A stretch of DNA of 64,000 nt from Proteles cristata cristata. Lineage: Eukaryota; Chordata; Mammalia; Carnivora; Hyaenidae. Below are positions 48,274 to 59,959 of this stretch, in pieces. Numbering within the stretch: position 1 is the stretch's first letter; every line of letters starts with the position of its first letter. Position numbers and translations under genes: made by a program. The stretch spans positions 1,240,001 to 1,304,000 of the forward strand of contig JAESUZ010002551.1 of the NCBI GenBank assembly GCA_017311185.1. Direction: 5' to 3'. The notes under the pieces are model-generated. The model was not told the DNA's origin. It saw only the letters and a list, made by a program, of their open reading frames with translations, and did not search any database.

Positions 48274-48750
48274 TATTTTTAAAATTTGTTAGGGGCGCCT
48301 GGGTGGCTTAGTCGGTTAGGCGTCCGACTTTCGCTTAGGTCATGATCTCGGGGTTCGTGGGTTCGGGCCCCGCGTCGGGCTCTGTGCTGACTGCCAGCTC
48401 AGAGCCTGGAGCTGTTTCAGTCTGTGACTCCCTCTCTCTCTGACCCTCCCCTGCTCACGCTGTCTCTCTCTCTCTATCCTAGAAATAAATAACATTAAAA
48501 AAATTTTTTTTTAAAAATTAAAAAAAAAATAAAATTTGTTAATCTCTTATTTATTTCTGAGAGAGAAGGAGAGACAGCATGTGCAGGGGAGGGTCAGAGA
48601 GAGAGTGGGAGATACAGAATCTGAAACAGGCTCCAGGCTCTGAGCTAGCTGTCAGCAAAGAGCCCCACACGGGGCTTGAACCCATGAACCATGAGATCGT
48701 GACCTGAGATGAAGTTGGACGCTTAACTGACTGAGCCACCCAGGTGCCCC
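48274..48750 (-). mobile_element. CAN SINE, minus strand, split by another SINE
   Basis: The tail is at 48274-48291 and the rest at 48542-48750. The outer target-site duplication agaagatgtagttttct is perfect at 48257-48273 and 48751-48767. A second, opposite-strand SINE (48292-48530) sits in its T-rich tail. Confidence 0.96.
48292..48530 (+). mobile_element. Young CAN SINE subfamily copy, nested in SINE tail
   Basis: Complete GACTTTCGCTTAGG-type SINE inserted in the tail of the minus-strand SINE. Target-site duplication aaaatttgtta at 48281-48291 and 48531-48541. It is the younger of the two. Confidence 0.96.
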
Positions 48751-48800
48751 AGAAGATGTAGTTTTCTATCTTAAGTTTAGTGCTCTTTGAAATGCTTTCT

Positions 48801-49276
48801 GGGAGTTCTGGTCCAATGGCAACATAGAAAGATCCTGAACTCATCTCCTCCACAGACGTACCACAAGTACATGTGTACATAGAGAAATTCCTCCTGAAGA
48901 ACTGAGGTCTTACTGAGCAGCTTCTGCACACACAGAATGACAAAAAAAAAAAAAAAAATGGAGACATGGTAACAGAGGGAATTGTCAACCCCACCCCTGT
49001 GAACGCAATGGGGAGGAATAACCTACAGACCATGAGCAGATTCCTCTGCCCTGGGCCAGAGACAAAAAACTAAGGTTTAAAAAGGGCATCTAGTATGTTA
49101 AAACAAGTCCTAGAAACCTGCCAAATTGTGGGGAAATGGCTGGAACTCTCTCTAGTCCAAGAGGCTAGGGAACACCAGTTTATACTACCCCACCACAGGA
49201 GTAGGGTTCCAGGATCCATCACCAACCTGCCACCTCTGTGAGCCCCAGGCCCATCCTAGACATTCTGGGGCATAGA

Positions 49277-49308
<32 letters not shown>

Positions 49309-51616
49309 ACAGAAAAGAAAACTTTGGTTTAAAAGGACAACTAGAATATAAAGGTATGAGCCCTAGAACCCTGACAAATGGTAGGCTCGTTGCTGGAACT
49401 CTCTGAGTCAAAGGGTCCCATGAGCTCCATGGTTTATGTTCCCCCTTCACCTTCATAGCATGCCTGGGAGCAGGGTCCAGACGCTGTAGCAAACCTACGA
49501 CCTCATTCAGCGCCAGGCCTCTAGCCCAGCCTGCTCCAGCCAATCAACGCAGCTCCACTGTGGTGCACACTGTACACCCGGGTCAGCATTCATTACAGCT
49601 CCAGCCAGTGTCCCAGGATGCTTTGTCTCTGTGTAAGCTTGCGACACCCCATTACAATCAACTTTGACTCAAGAGGACTTGCTAGGGCACCCCTAACTCA
49701 GAGCACTTGGGGACCTCTTGGCTTACATCTGCTTTGTTTCTATCACTCCATCAGGTGCCAACTGCATAGGCATTCCCTGGTCCCCTTGCCCACACCCTGC
49801 ATTGGCCTGAGCCACCCTGCCAGGGTACCCCCTCTCCTAAGCATCCAGGGACACCCTGGCTTTCTCTTACTAAAACTTCAGTTGTCTTGTCTTCTGTGTG
49901 GAGAGAACTAGGGCACCCTCACCCCAAGTCTGCACCGCACCTCAGTTCTAGCAGCCCTCCCAGGGTGCCCCCTGTGTGGAACACCACAAGAATCTGAGGC
50001 CCATGCCCCACCCCAGGTCTAGCCCCTGCACAAAGTGGGACCTGCACTGAGGGCCCCAGGAAACCCTGGTTTGCACCCACTTTAGCTGTAGCTGCCCCGA
50101 CAGCAGCCTTGAGACAACACCCCCACCACCACACACAGCTTTTAGTTACTTGAGCTTTGGCTGCTCTGCCAGAGTGCTCACTGCATGGAGAGCCCTTAGA
50201 CCCCTCCCACCTATGCCCTCTTCAGTTCCAGATGTCTCACCAGGCCAGCCCCAGCACATGGCTCTGGAATGCCCAGGCAACACCAGACACAGTTCCAGCC
50301 TTCACCCCAAGTCACCAGGCACCACAGCCTATACAGAGGATGACTATAGGCAAAACCATTCCTTCAAGTTTCAGAGAAGTAAAGGGTCTGTCAAATTCAT
50401 AAAAACAAACACAGAAAAGTCAAGCAAACTGAGTGACCATTAACTTGATACAGACTGCTATATATACTTAGGATGTCATGTATGAACCTTGTAACCACAA
50501 ACCACAAACCTCTGATACACAAAACATAGAAAGAAAGCCAAGCATAACAATACTACAAAGTATTCAATTTCAGGAAAGAGACCAAGAGAAGAAGTAAAAA
50601 ACAGGTAAGAACTACAAAACTACCAGAAAACAATTACCAAGATGACAGGAGTACATACCTATCAATAATTGCTTTAAATATAAATGGTCTAAATGCTTCA
50701 ATAAAAAAATATAGGGTGGTAAAGTGTATTAAAAAACAAGACCCATCTCTATGTGGCCTACAGGAGACTCATTTCAGACCTAAGACCCACATAGGCTTAA
50801 AGCACATTCTCTGTGTCTCACTCAAATTTAAATAAATAAGTAAATATAATAAAGTCTATAAGAGATAAAAGAAGGGTATTATATAATGATAAAATGATCA
50901 GTAAAACAAGAGGATCTAAAATTGTAATTCATATGCACCCTACACTGTAGCACCTCCATACATAAAGCAAATACTAACAGATAAAAAGGAAGAAATTGAC
51001 AGGTACATGATGAGAGTGGTGGACTGTAACACCTTACTTCCATTAATGGATAGATCATGTAGGCAGAAAATCATTAAGAAAACCGTATCCTCTAATGACA
51101 CAGTAGACCAGATGACTTAAGAGATACATACAGAACACTCCACACCAAATAACAGAATACACATTGTTTTCAAATGCACATGGAACATTCTTTAGGATAG
51201 ATCACACATTAGATCCCACAACAAGTCTCCATATATTTAAAGAGATGAAATACTATTATCCATCTTTTCTGACAATGAGGGTATAGAACTTGGAAACAAT
51301 TACAAAGAAAAAAATGAAAAAACAAAAGTAAATGGAGGCTAGACAATATGCTTCTAAGAAACCAATGGATCAATGAAAAAATAGAGGTAATTTAAAAATA
51401 CATGGAGATGAATGAAAATGAAAACTCAGTGGTTCAAAATCTGGGAGAGCAAAAACATTTCTATCAGAAAAACTTAAGATAAAAGCCTACCTCAAAAATA
51501 AGAAATATATCAAATAATTCACACTTATATCTAAAGAAACTAGAAAAAGAAAAAAACTTCAATGTTAGTAGAAGGAAAGAAATAATAAAGACCAGAACAG
51601 AAATAAATGAAGTTGA

Positions 51617-51647
<31 letters not shown>

Positions 51648-52029
51648 AGCCTAGAATTAGAAAAGATCTAATGGAAAGCTGGTTCTTTGAAAAGAAAACA
51701 AAGTTGATAAAACTTTAGCCAGACTCATAAGACAAAGAGGACTCAAATAATATCAGAATGGAAAGAGGAGTAACAACTGATACGACAGAAATACACAAGA
51801 ATTACAATGAAAAATTACATCCCAACAAATTTGACAACTTAGAAAAAATCTGGATCAATTCCTAGATACAGACTCAAGGTTGCAACTTAATCAGAAAGAG
51901 AAAATCTGAACAGACCAATTACTAATAATGAAATTTAATCAATAATCAAGGATTTCCCAATAAACAAAGGTAAAGGATGAGATGTATTCACAGATCAATT
52001 CTCCCCAATATATAAAGTGTTTGTACTGT
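48801..52029 (+). mobile_element. L1 with 5' UTR joined to ORF2, 3'-truncated, plus strand
   Basis: 5' UTR from about 48801 (GCAACATAGAAAGATCCTGA) to about 50400, GC-rich with several GC-box-like and CACC-rich modules and an (AAAAC)n run at 49277-49308. Then a short linker and ORF2 from about 50590 (TYLSIIALNINGLNASIK in a broken frame, LCGLQETHFRPK) to the start of the RT domain near 52010. I find no ORF1 sequence between them and no 3' half. An A run lies at 51620-51641. Confidence 0.68.
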
Positions 52030-52230
52030 GGCACCTGGGTGGCTTAGTTGGTTAAGCATCCCACATCAGGATCTCATGGTCTGTGGGTTCGAGCCCTGCA
52101 TAGCTCAGAGCCTGGAGCGTGCTTCGGATTCTATGTCTCTATCTCCCTCCCTCTCATCCTCTCCCTCTCTGCCCCTCCCCTGCTAGCACTCTCTCTCTTT
52201 CTCTAAAATAAACATTAAAAATAATTTATA
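52030..52230 (+). mobile_element. CAN SINE with internal deletion, plus strand
   Basis: Head GGCACCTGGGTGGCTTAGTT; a gap after GGGTTCGAGCCCTGCATAGC removes the GTGCTGACAG segment. Tail AAAATAAACATTAAAAATAA. Flanked by ATAAAGTGTTT on both sides (about 52013 and 52232). Confidence 0.92.
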
Positions 52231-53559
52231 AAATAAAGTGTTTTATTAGTTAGTTTCAAGAGAATAAGTATAAAGAGGAAAAGATTTCCAGGGAAGATGA
52301 CAGCGTAGAAGGATTCTAGACTCACTTGTCCCAAGGATATAATTAGAGAACACCCAAAGCAATGCAAATAACTCAGAAAACAACCTGAAGACTGGCAGAA
52401 TAAATTCCAAATTAAATGTAGAGAAGAGGCCACATAGGAAAAGGGTCGGAAGGGCAGAGACATGAAGGATGCAGAACTAGCCCTGGTGGTGGGACGGAAA
52501 TACCATGGGTATGGAAAGTGGAAAGAAACATACCCCCACACTGGGGCCATTTGCAGAGGAAAGATGGATCCCCATAACATGTAGCTTTGAAAAAAAAAAG
52601 AACAGAGAGGCCAAATTTTATCAATTCTTGTAACCAGCAGAACTTAAACCCTGAAATTAAAAAAAAAAAAAATGGGTTTGGCTCTGGGAGAGTCAGGAGG
52701 GCTAGATGAAACTAAAGTCATCTTGAGAAATAAGAACAAAACTGGAGCTATCACAATTCCAGGATTCAATATAAATACAATACTGTAATAATCAAAACAG
52801 TATGGTACTAGAAGAAAAAATAAACACATAATTCAATGAAACAGAATAAGAAGCTCAGAAATAAACCCATGGTTCTATGGTCCATTAATCTATGACAAAG
52901 GAGGCAAGAATATACAATGGGGAAAAGATAGTTTCTTCAACAGATGGTGCTGAAAAAACTGGGCAGATATGTGCCAAAGAATGAAATTGGACCATATGCA
53001 AGAATAAACTCAGAATGGAATAAAAACCTAAACATGAGATCTGAAACCTTAAAACTCCTAGAAGAAAATATAGAGAAATTTCTTTGATGTCAGCCTTACC
53101 AACATTTTTCTAGATGTCCCCAGGGGCAAGGAAAACAAACACAAAAATAAATTAATGGGACTACATGAAAATAAAAGCTTTGGGTCAGTAAAGGAAACAA
53201 TCAACAAAACAAAAAGGCAACTTACTGAATAGGAGAAGATATTTGCCAAGTATGTGTTCAATAAGCTATTAATATCCAAAATCCATAAAGAACTTACACA
53301 ATTCAACCCCAAACAAAAACAAAGCAAAAAATAAACAAAATCAGTCTATTAAAAGATGAGCAGAGGACCTGGATAGACTTCCACATACCAACAATAAAAG
53401 TTGCTCAGCATCACTAATCATCAGAGAAATGCAAATCAAAACCAAATGAGGTATCACTTTAAACCTGTCAGAATCAAAAAGACATGATAATAACAAGTGT
53501 TGGTGAGGGTGTAGAGAAAAGAGCCCTCCTGCACTGTTTAGGGATAATTTAGTGTAGGG

Positions 53560-53587
53560 GGGAGATGGAGAGAGAGTATGAGAGCAT

Positions 53588-53620
<33 letters not shown>

Positions 53621-53762
53621 GCAGAGGCAGAAGGAGAGAAAGAGAATCGGTCCACACTCAGCATGGAGCCCAAAGCAGGGCTTGATCTTAGGACTGTGGG
53701 ATAATGACCTGAGCATAAATCAAGAGTTAGATGCATAACTGACTGAGCCACCCAGGAGCTCC
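53560..53762 (-). mobile_element. Older CAN SINE, minus strand
   Basis: (GA)n run at 53599-53621, ATCAAGAGTTAGATGCATAA variant of the head ('TGACTCTTGAT' class) and GAGCCACCCAGGAGCTCCC at the right end. Immediately followed by a second minus-strand SINE. Confidence 0.9.
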
Positions 53763-53779
53763 CTGTTGGTAGAAATTTA

Positions 53780-54000
53780 TTTTATTTTATTTTATTTTAA
53801 TGTTTTATTTATTTCTAGGAGAGAGAGACAGCGTGAGTAGGGGAGGGTCAGAGAGAGATGGAGTCACAGACTGAAACAGGCTCCAGGCTCTGAGCTGGCA
53901 GTCAGCACAGAGCCCGACGCGGGGCTCGAACCCACGAACCGCGAGATCATGACCTAAGCGAAAGTCGGACGCTTAACCAACTAAGCCACCCAGGCGCCCC
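53780..54000 (-). mobile_element. Young CAN SINE subfamily copy, minus strand
   Basis: (TTTTA)n tail at 53779-53800 and the CCTAAGCGAAAGTCGGACGC head. Perfect target-site duplication tgttggtagaaattta at 53764-53779 and 54001-54016. Confidence 0.97.
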
Positions 54001-54029
54001 TGTTGGTAGAAATTTAAAAATTAAAAATA

Positions 54030-54245
54030 GAGGGGCACCTGAGTGGCTCAGTCGGTTAAGCGTCCAACTTAAGCTCAGGTCATGATCTTGCAGTTTGTGG
54101 GTTCGAGCCCCATGTCGGGCTCTGTGCTGACAGCTAGCTCAGAGCCTGGAGCCTGCTTCAGATTCTGTCTCCCTCTCTCTGACCCTCCCCTGCTCACACA
54201 GTCTCTCTCTCTCTCAGAATAAATAAAAACATTTAAAAAATTTAA
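54030..54245 (+). mobile_element. CAN SINE, plus strand
   Basis: Head GGGCACCTGAGTGGCTCAGT, AACTTAAGCTCAGGTCATGA, tail CAGAATAAATAAAAACATTT. Third SINE within 700 bp. The A-rich flanks blur the target-site duplication. Confidence 0.93.
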
Positions 54246-54939
54246 AAACAAATACCACAGGATCCTGTAATTACTGGACATTTACCCAAAGAACATGAAA
54301 CATTAATTTGAAAAAATACATGCATCATTATGTTTACAGTGACATTATTTACAATACGGGAGGAATCTAAGTGTCCATTGATAGATGAATGGAAAAAGAA
54401 GATATATCCACATACACACAATGGACTATTACTTAGCCATAAAAGGATAAAGTCTTATCTTTTTCAACAATGTGGATGGATCTAGAAAGTATTACACTAA
54501 GTGATATAAGTCACAGAAAGACAAATATATATTTCACTCATATGTAGTATCTATAAAACAAGACATATAAAGAAATAAAAAGCAGAAATAGACCCAAAAA
54601 TACAGAAAATAAACTGATGTTTGCCCTAGGGGAGAGATTGGGGGGACAGGAAAATGGGTGAAGGGGAGTTGGAGATACAGTCTTCCGGTTATAAAATGAG
54701 TAAGTCTCAGGGATGAAAAGTGCAGTAGAGGGAACATATTTAATGACACTGTAATAGTGTTAGATGGTGACAGATGGGAGTCACACTTGTGGTGAGCATT
54801 GCACAACACGCAGAGTTGTCAAATTACTATGTTGTCTATCTGAAACTAATAAAACATTGTCAACTTTAATAAAAATAAATAAAAGGAATTTTGGAAAACA
54901 TTAATCTAAACAAAGCAATACACTGATGATGTATTTTTA

Positions 54940-55042
54940 AGGTTTTATTTTTAAGTAATCTCTACACCCAATGCGACGCTTAAACTCACAAGCCAGAGCT
55001 CAAGAGTCACATGCTCTGTTGAGTGAGCCAGCCATGCGCCCC
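54940..55042 (-). mobile_element. Old, short CAN-type SINE, minus strand
   Basis: TTTTATTTTTAAGTAATCTC followed by CTACACCCAATGCGACGCTT, CAAGAGTCACATGCTCTGTT and GAGCCAGCCATGCGCCCC: the tRNA-like half only, of an older subfamily with a short A-rich tail. Confidence 0.82.
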
Positions 55043-55089
55043 TGTACTGAGGAACTTATAAATGAAAACATAATCATTTTTGTATTTCT

Positions 55090-55315
55090 TTTTTTTTTTT
55101 AATGTTTTATTTATTTCTAGGAGAGAGAGAGAGAGAGAGAGAGACAGTGTGAGCAGGGGAGGGTCAGAGAGAGAGGGAGTCACAGACTGAAACAGGCTCC
55201 AGGCTCTGAGCTGGCAGTCAGCACAGAGCCCGACGCGGGCTCGAACCCACGAACCGCGAGATCATGACCTAAGCGAAAGTCGGACGCTTAACCGACTAAG
55301 CCACCCAGGCGCCCC
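55090..55315 (-). mobile_element. Young CAN SINE subfamily copy, minus strand
   Basis: Complete, with a (GA)n run at 55122-55143. Perfect target-site duplication tcatttttgtatttct at 55074-55089 and 55316-55331. Confidence 0.97.
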
Positions 55316-55331
55316 TCATTTTTGTATTTCT

Positions 55332-57325
55332 AATTTTTAACTGCAACAGCAATACTGAAGATGAATTTTGGAGAAACAGATCTGTGGCAGAAAGATCATT
55401 TAGGAATCTCTTGCAGTGGTCCAAGAGAAAAATTACATAAACCTTAAAATGATACTAGATATGAAGCATCAGGAATACAGTTGAGGCCTACTTATTAATA
55501 ATCAGTAATTAATAGGATGTGTTCAAGTATGTACTCTTGGGTACAATTTTAGAAGAAAATTAACAACTTGGAATGATATTGGTGCTCTCACAGAAGACAT
55601 GAGGAAGTTGGATTACCTGTCTCATTAAAAAATTAAACACATTAAAAAAAAAAATGGCGGTTGAGAACACAGCCCAAGACTATCACAGGATCAATCTAGC
55701 TAGCTTGCTGTTGGTGACAGCATACCATTCCTAGCATCTCATAACTACTACTTTGGGTTCTACTCCACCTGAGTCCTAACACCTAAGACTTGGTCATTTG
55801 GTAGGAGAAGGGAGCTAACTCCAAGGGTTTCCTCTGGATCCATCCTACCATTACAGCCTCAGGGACTCAAGCCAGGGATTCTGTCAAATTTGTGGTACAG
55901 ATCTCTCTCATCAGAAACTGGACAGGTAACTAGTAGGTAAGTCAAAAGTTCCACAGAACCTTCCATGAGCAGATATGGATTAAGTTTCACTAATCCTATG
56001 ACTGCTAAGACCATCATAGTGTTCTACAGGGACTTTCGAGCTCTCTAGAAATTACTGTTTCCTTGAAGCTTCCAACTCTTGAGGTCTAGGTTTTCTGTCT
56101 AACCTTACAAACAGCCATAATGAATGACCCAATGGTTATTTTCAAAGTTCTAGAAAAAATATTGCTATTACCTATTTAAGATAAGCTTTCTCAAGAGCAC
56201 ACACTTTCCCAGTCACACAAGGACCATTGGGTCTATGAATGGAATTACATCTGGAAATTGGATGAGAGGCCATGACTTTCCACTTTCTATGGCTTATGTC
56301 AGGGTTCTGTCTACTAGAGAGGATTTGTATATATTTAATTCTTATGGACTCCATGATTGTTTATCATCTACAAGTTTTTCTGATGGTCAAAACCATTCTG
56401 ATTGCTCCTCTGGCCCTGACAGTAACAGGAGCCCACTCTGCTCCTAATACTCAAATGAGGCTTCTTGATTTCTGCAACCATTGATGCCAGCAAGCCATTG
56501 AAACTGCAAAATATTCCATGAGTATATCCTGATGACAGAAACAAGCAACAGGAACACATTTCAAGGAGCTGGCATTCCTCTCCATAGTGTATTTATTAGG
56601 GAGTTAGTAAAAGAGGATTCTCTTCTTACCAATTATGGTGAGCAGGTACCATATCATTATGCAATTTCATCTTAAATTATTTTAGGAGTCCTCCCTCTAT
56701 ATTGAATGGGGTAATTAGGAGCATTTACCATGGGCCATATTTGAGTCCAAGTACAGCAAGTTCCATCTACACAATTAAGAAAATTCATCTTTAAATTCAA
56801 GACCTCTTACAGCGAATATCAATATTTCTGTCTGAAGACTTTTCTAGCTGCAGGGCATCGATAATTAATGTCCCAGAAATAGCTCTCAACCAGTAATGGG
56901 CAATCAGGCACCTGCATACAATATACCAGATTCCTTGCATCTCGGCTAGGAGCATTGTGACATGGACTATAGTACCCACAGTTGTTTATATTGTTAACCT
57001 GCTCAGTTACTCATCTGTCACAGTGGAAATGCAAGCCAATCTATTACGGAAAAAAATAGTTTAAAATTATAAAGATTTGAAATTAAAGATTAAGAACAGA
57101 TTTATTGGAATATAATATAATCTGGTAGTTAGAAAACTCTAGAATCTCAAAAAATTATGATAGAATAGAATGGAATAATAATAATAAATACACTTAGCAT
57201 GGTTGTAATTTACAAGATAAAATATAAATTATGTCAAAAATCAAATGTACTGTTGCAAAAATAAAATGTGGTAATAAGTAGAGTTTCACTCATAGTACAT
57301 TCAACAATAGTAATAAATTTTTTAT
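55332..57325. other. Unresolved 2-kb block, no feature identified
   Basis: Moderate GC and fewer A/T runs between about 55680 and 56760, with stops in all frames. The text looks coding-like in short patches (for example around 56235-56480) but no frame persists and no homology is recognisable by eye. It may be decayed retroviral internal sequence or single-copy DNA. Confidence 0.35.
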
Positions 57326-57435
57326 TACCCCCAAACTGAAAACTACCAAACGTCACAAGGATGAATTTAAATTTAACAGAGATACACCATGTTTGCAGAT
57401 TGGAAGATTCAATATTGTTAAGATGGCATTTAATC

Positions 57436-57928
57436 CTGGCGAAGCCATGAGTATCAACCTCTCTGATCCAACTTTATGAACCGTAATTGATCCAGGGCCA
57501 TAGCTGTGTGCTCTGCAACCCTTTATGCACTTGTACTATGGCCATGCATCTTGCAGCTTATTCACAGCCAGTGACTGAGCACAGCAGAGAAGCTAAGGCT
57601 GGATTATTCCTAGTAGTCCAAGAATGCTCTTGTGAATTAATGTTACTCAAACACTCAACAGATGTCTTCCAAACTTCCCTCGGAACTGCCCAAAGTTGGT
57701 GCGCCTGGGTGGCTCAGTCAGTTAAATATCTGACTTCAGCTAGGGTGGCGATCTCACAGTTCATGAGTTCAAGCCCTGCATTAGGCTCTGTGCTGAAAGC
57801 TCGGAGCCTGGAGCCTTCCTGTGGCTTCAAGCCCCACATGGAGATCTGTGCTGACAGCTCCGAGCCTAGAGCCTGCTTGGGATTCTGTGTCTCCTTCTCT
57901 CTCTGCCCCTCTCCTGCTCACACTCCTT

Positions 57929-57962
<34 letters not shown>

Positions 57963-58195
57963 AAAAATAAGGAAAAAAGAACTACCCAAAGTCTAAGATG
58001 CTTCTTCCATTCATGTTTTTTTCTTCTTTCTCTCTCTACTTCATTTGGCATCATTCTTGCATCTTGATCTGATGGCTCACCCAATATTTCCCATCTCCCT
58101 CTTGATTTTTTCCTCACAAGCTTGTTTCTTGATATACTTCTTACATGTATAATATTCTTTTGCTCTGTTTCTCAGAACTTAGACTAATAAACTCC
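57436..58195 (+). mobile_element. Unidentified insertion in L1, LTR-like (includes a SINE)
   Basis: Without its SINE about 480 bp. The L1 host reads continuously across it. It ends with a pyrimidine-rich stretch, CTCAGAACTTAGACTAATAA and AATAAA at 58186-58191, a 3' end typical of LTRs. I could not fix TG...CA termini or a target-site duplication. Confidence 0.4.
57697..57978 (+). mobile_element. CAN SINE with internal 58-bp tandem duplication
   Basis: Longer than usual (282 bp). The segment TTCAAGCCC...GAGCCTGGAGCC is present twice in tandem, 57768-57825 and 57826-57883, so the B-box region is doubled. A-run tail 57930-57959. Target-site duplication gaactgcccaaagt / gaactacccaaagt at 57683-57696 and 57979-57992. 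Confidence 0.94.
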
Positions 58196-58607
58196 CTAAT
58201 TTATCCATACATTTAATATGATCCCAACTAAACTCTTGAGTTTTTACAATTTAAATTCATAAACTTGTTCTAAAATTAAAATTAAAATGCAAAAGCAATG
58301 ACAAACTAGAACAGTATTTAAAAAGAACAATTTGAGTGTCTTAAACTACTTGATTTCAAGAATTACTATAGAGGTACAATGATCAAGACAGTGTGGTATT
58401 AATATAAGGATAAATATTATAGATAGGTGTACTCAGTTAGAGAGCCCAAAAATAAACTCACACATATTCAATCAATTTTTAACAAAGGTGCCAAGGCAAT
58501 TCAATGGGGTTAAAGATAGCCTTTTCAACAAATAATGCTATAACATATGTAGGGGGGAAAAAAGGACTTTAATTCTTCCCTCACACCATATGTAAAAATT
58601 AACTTTA

Positions 58608-58799
58608 GGTGAGGGGTGCCTAGCTGGCTCAGTCGGTTAAACATCTGACTTTGACTCAAGTCATCATCCAACGGGTTCGTGAGTTTGAGCCCCAGATTGG
58701 CTCTCTGCTGTCAGTGCGGAGCCTGCTTAAGATCCCCAGTCTCCCTCTCTCTCTGCCCCACCCTCACTCTCAAAAATAAACAAATTTAAAAAGATAATA
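58608..58799 (+). mobile_element. CAN SINE, plus strand
   Basis: Head GAGGGGTGCCTAGCTGGCTC, diverged B box, short CT part, tail AAAAATAAACAAATTTAAAA. Target-site duplication attaacttta at 58598-58607 and 58800-58809. Confidence 0.93.
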
Positions 58800-59404
58800 A
58801 TTAACTTTAAATACATCATAGAACTAAACATAAAAGCAAATACTGTTAAAACAAAGTAAATATTAGAAGAAAGTTGTGTGACATTTACTAGGCAAATTTT
58901 TAAATAAGATAATGCAAAAAGCATTAACTATAAAATAAAAACTTATTAAAAATTAGATTAAATCACAATTAAAATTATCTGCTCTTCAAAGGAAATGCTT
59001 AAAAATGTGTGAAAAAGATGACCTTTTTCCACTGTTGTTACTGTGGAAATGCATACTGGTTCAGCCACTATGGAAATGAGGATGGAAGGTACACAAAAAA
59101 TTTAAGTTAGAATCAACATATGACCCAAAAATCCCACTTCTGGCTATCTATCCAAAGAAAATTGAAACATGATATTAAAAAAAAAAGATAAATGAACAGT
59201 CAAGCTATAAACAGAAAATATTTCCAAACTATATATTTTGCAAATGACGGGTCCAGAATATATAATAAACTCTTGTAATTCACCAATAAGAGGCCAAATA
59301 GCCTCCTTCAAAAAATATGGGCAAATTTTTTAATAGTTATTTTATTAAATAAGAGAGAAAAGATGAATAGCGAATAAAGCACACTCAAATATACTCAATA
59401 TCAC

Positions 59405-59840
59405 TACTGGGTGACTGAATATATAAAAAATACCCACCAAACCAGATACAAAAAGTAGAACTCTGATCCACTATCTGCATAAACAAGTCCAGAAGCCAAA
59501 TCACAGTTTCTTTAACAGTCAGTCCAAAGGAACAGGATTTAATTAGTAACTGCCAGCTTCCCGAATTTTTGCCTCCATTTCCAACTTACAAGCAACAGAG
59601 AAAGCTGAACACTCTTTCCTAATCAATCACGTATAATATTCTGCCAAATATGCCATCTCTAGCTTCCCCATGCCACCAAACTCCAATCAGTGACTACCTG
59701 AAGCCTTTCTTCTCTTCCACCTCCATCTGCCCTGAGTCTCTGCCAAATTAAAGTAATGGTGGCTTATGCCCTTGCTATAACAAGCCCTGAATACACAACT
59801 TTTGCTTATCCACATTTGGGTGGTCCTTATTTATTTCTAC
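59405..59840. mobile_element. Unidentified 435-bp insertion in L1
   Basis: L1 host sequence stops at CTCAATATCACT and resumes at GAGTCATTGGGGAAATACAA, which are contiguous in L1 ORF2. The insert is richer in C (CACTCTTTCCTAATCAATCA, TTCCACCTCCATCTGCCCTG) than the host. It could be a solo LTR ending TTTCTACA, but strand and family are unknown. Confidence 0.4.
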
Positions 59841-59880
59841 ATGAGTCATTGGGGAAATACAAATTAGTAACATGAGATGC

Positions 59881-59882
<2 letters not shown>

Positions 59883-59917
<35 letters not shown>
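59883..59917 (+). repeat. (CA)n microsatellite
   Basis: About 17 AC units in the decayed L1 ORF2 3' region. Confidence 0.98.
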
Positions 59918-59918
<1 letters not shown>

Positions 59919-59959
59919 AAGGTTAAATGGCTGACAATTCCAAGTGTTAGAATACAGAA

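Larger units (their letters stand above)
52291..54884 (+). mobile_element. L1 with 5' UTR fused to ORF2 3' part, plus strand
   Basis: Starts with the L1 5' motif GGGAAGATGACAGCGTAGAA, keeps about 430 bp of 5' UTR, and joins at about 52716 to ORF2 just upstream of the GAGCTATCACAATTCCAGGA tract (ITIPGF). It continues to the ORF2 end and a 3' UTR (GGGGACAGGAAAATGGGTGA, CTGAAACTAATAAAACATTG) with an A-rich tail near 54884. The endonuclease, RT core and ORF1 are missing. Three SINEs are inserted in it. Confidence 0.78.

Noticed and set aside
48551..49033. A 160-codon minus-strand frame
   Set aside because: It spans a SINE and the adjacent L1 5' UTR; no coherent protein.
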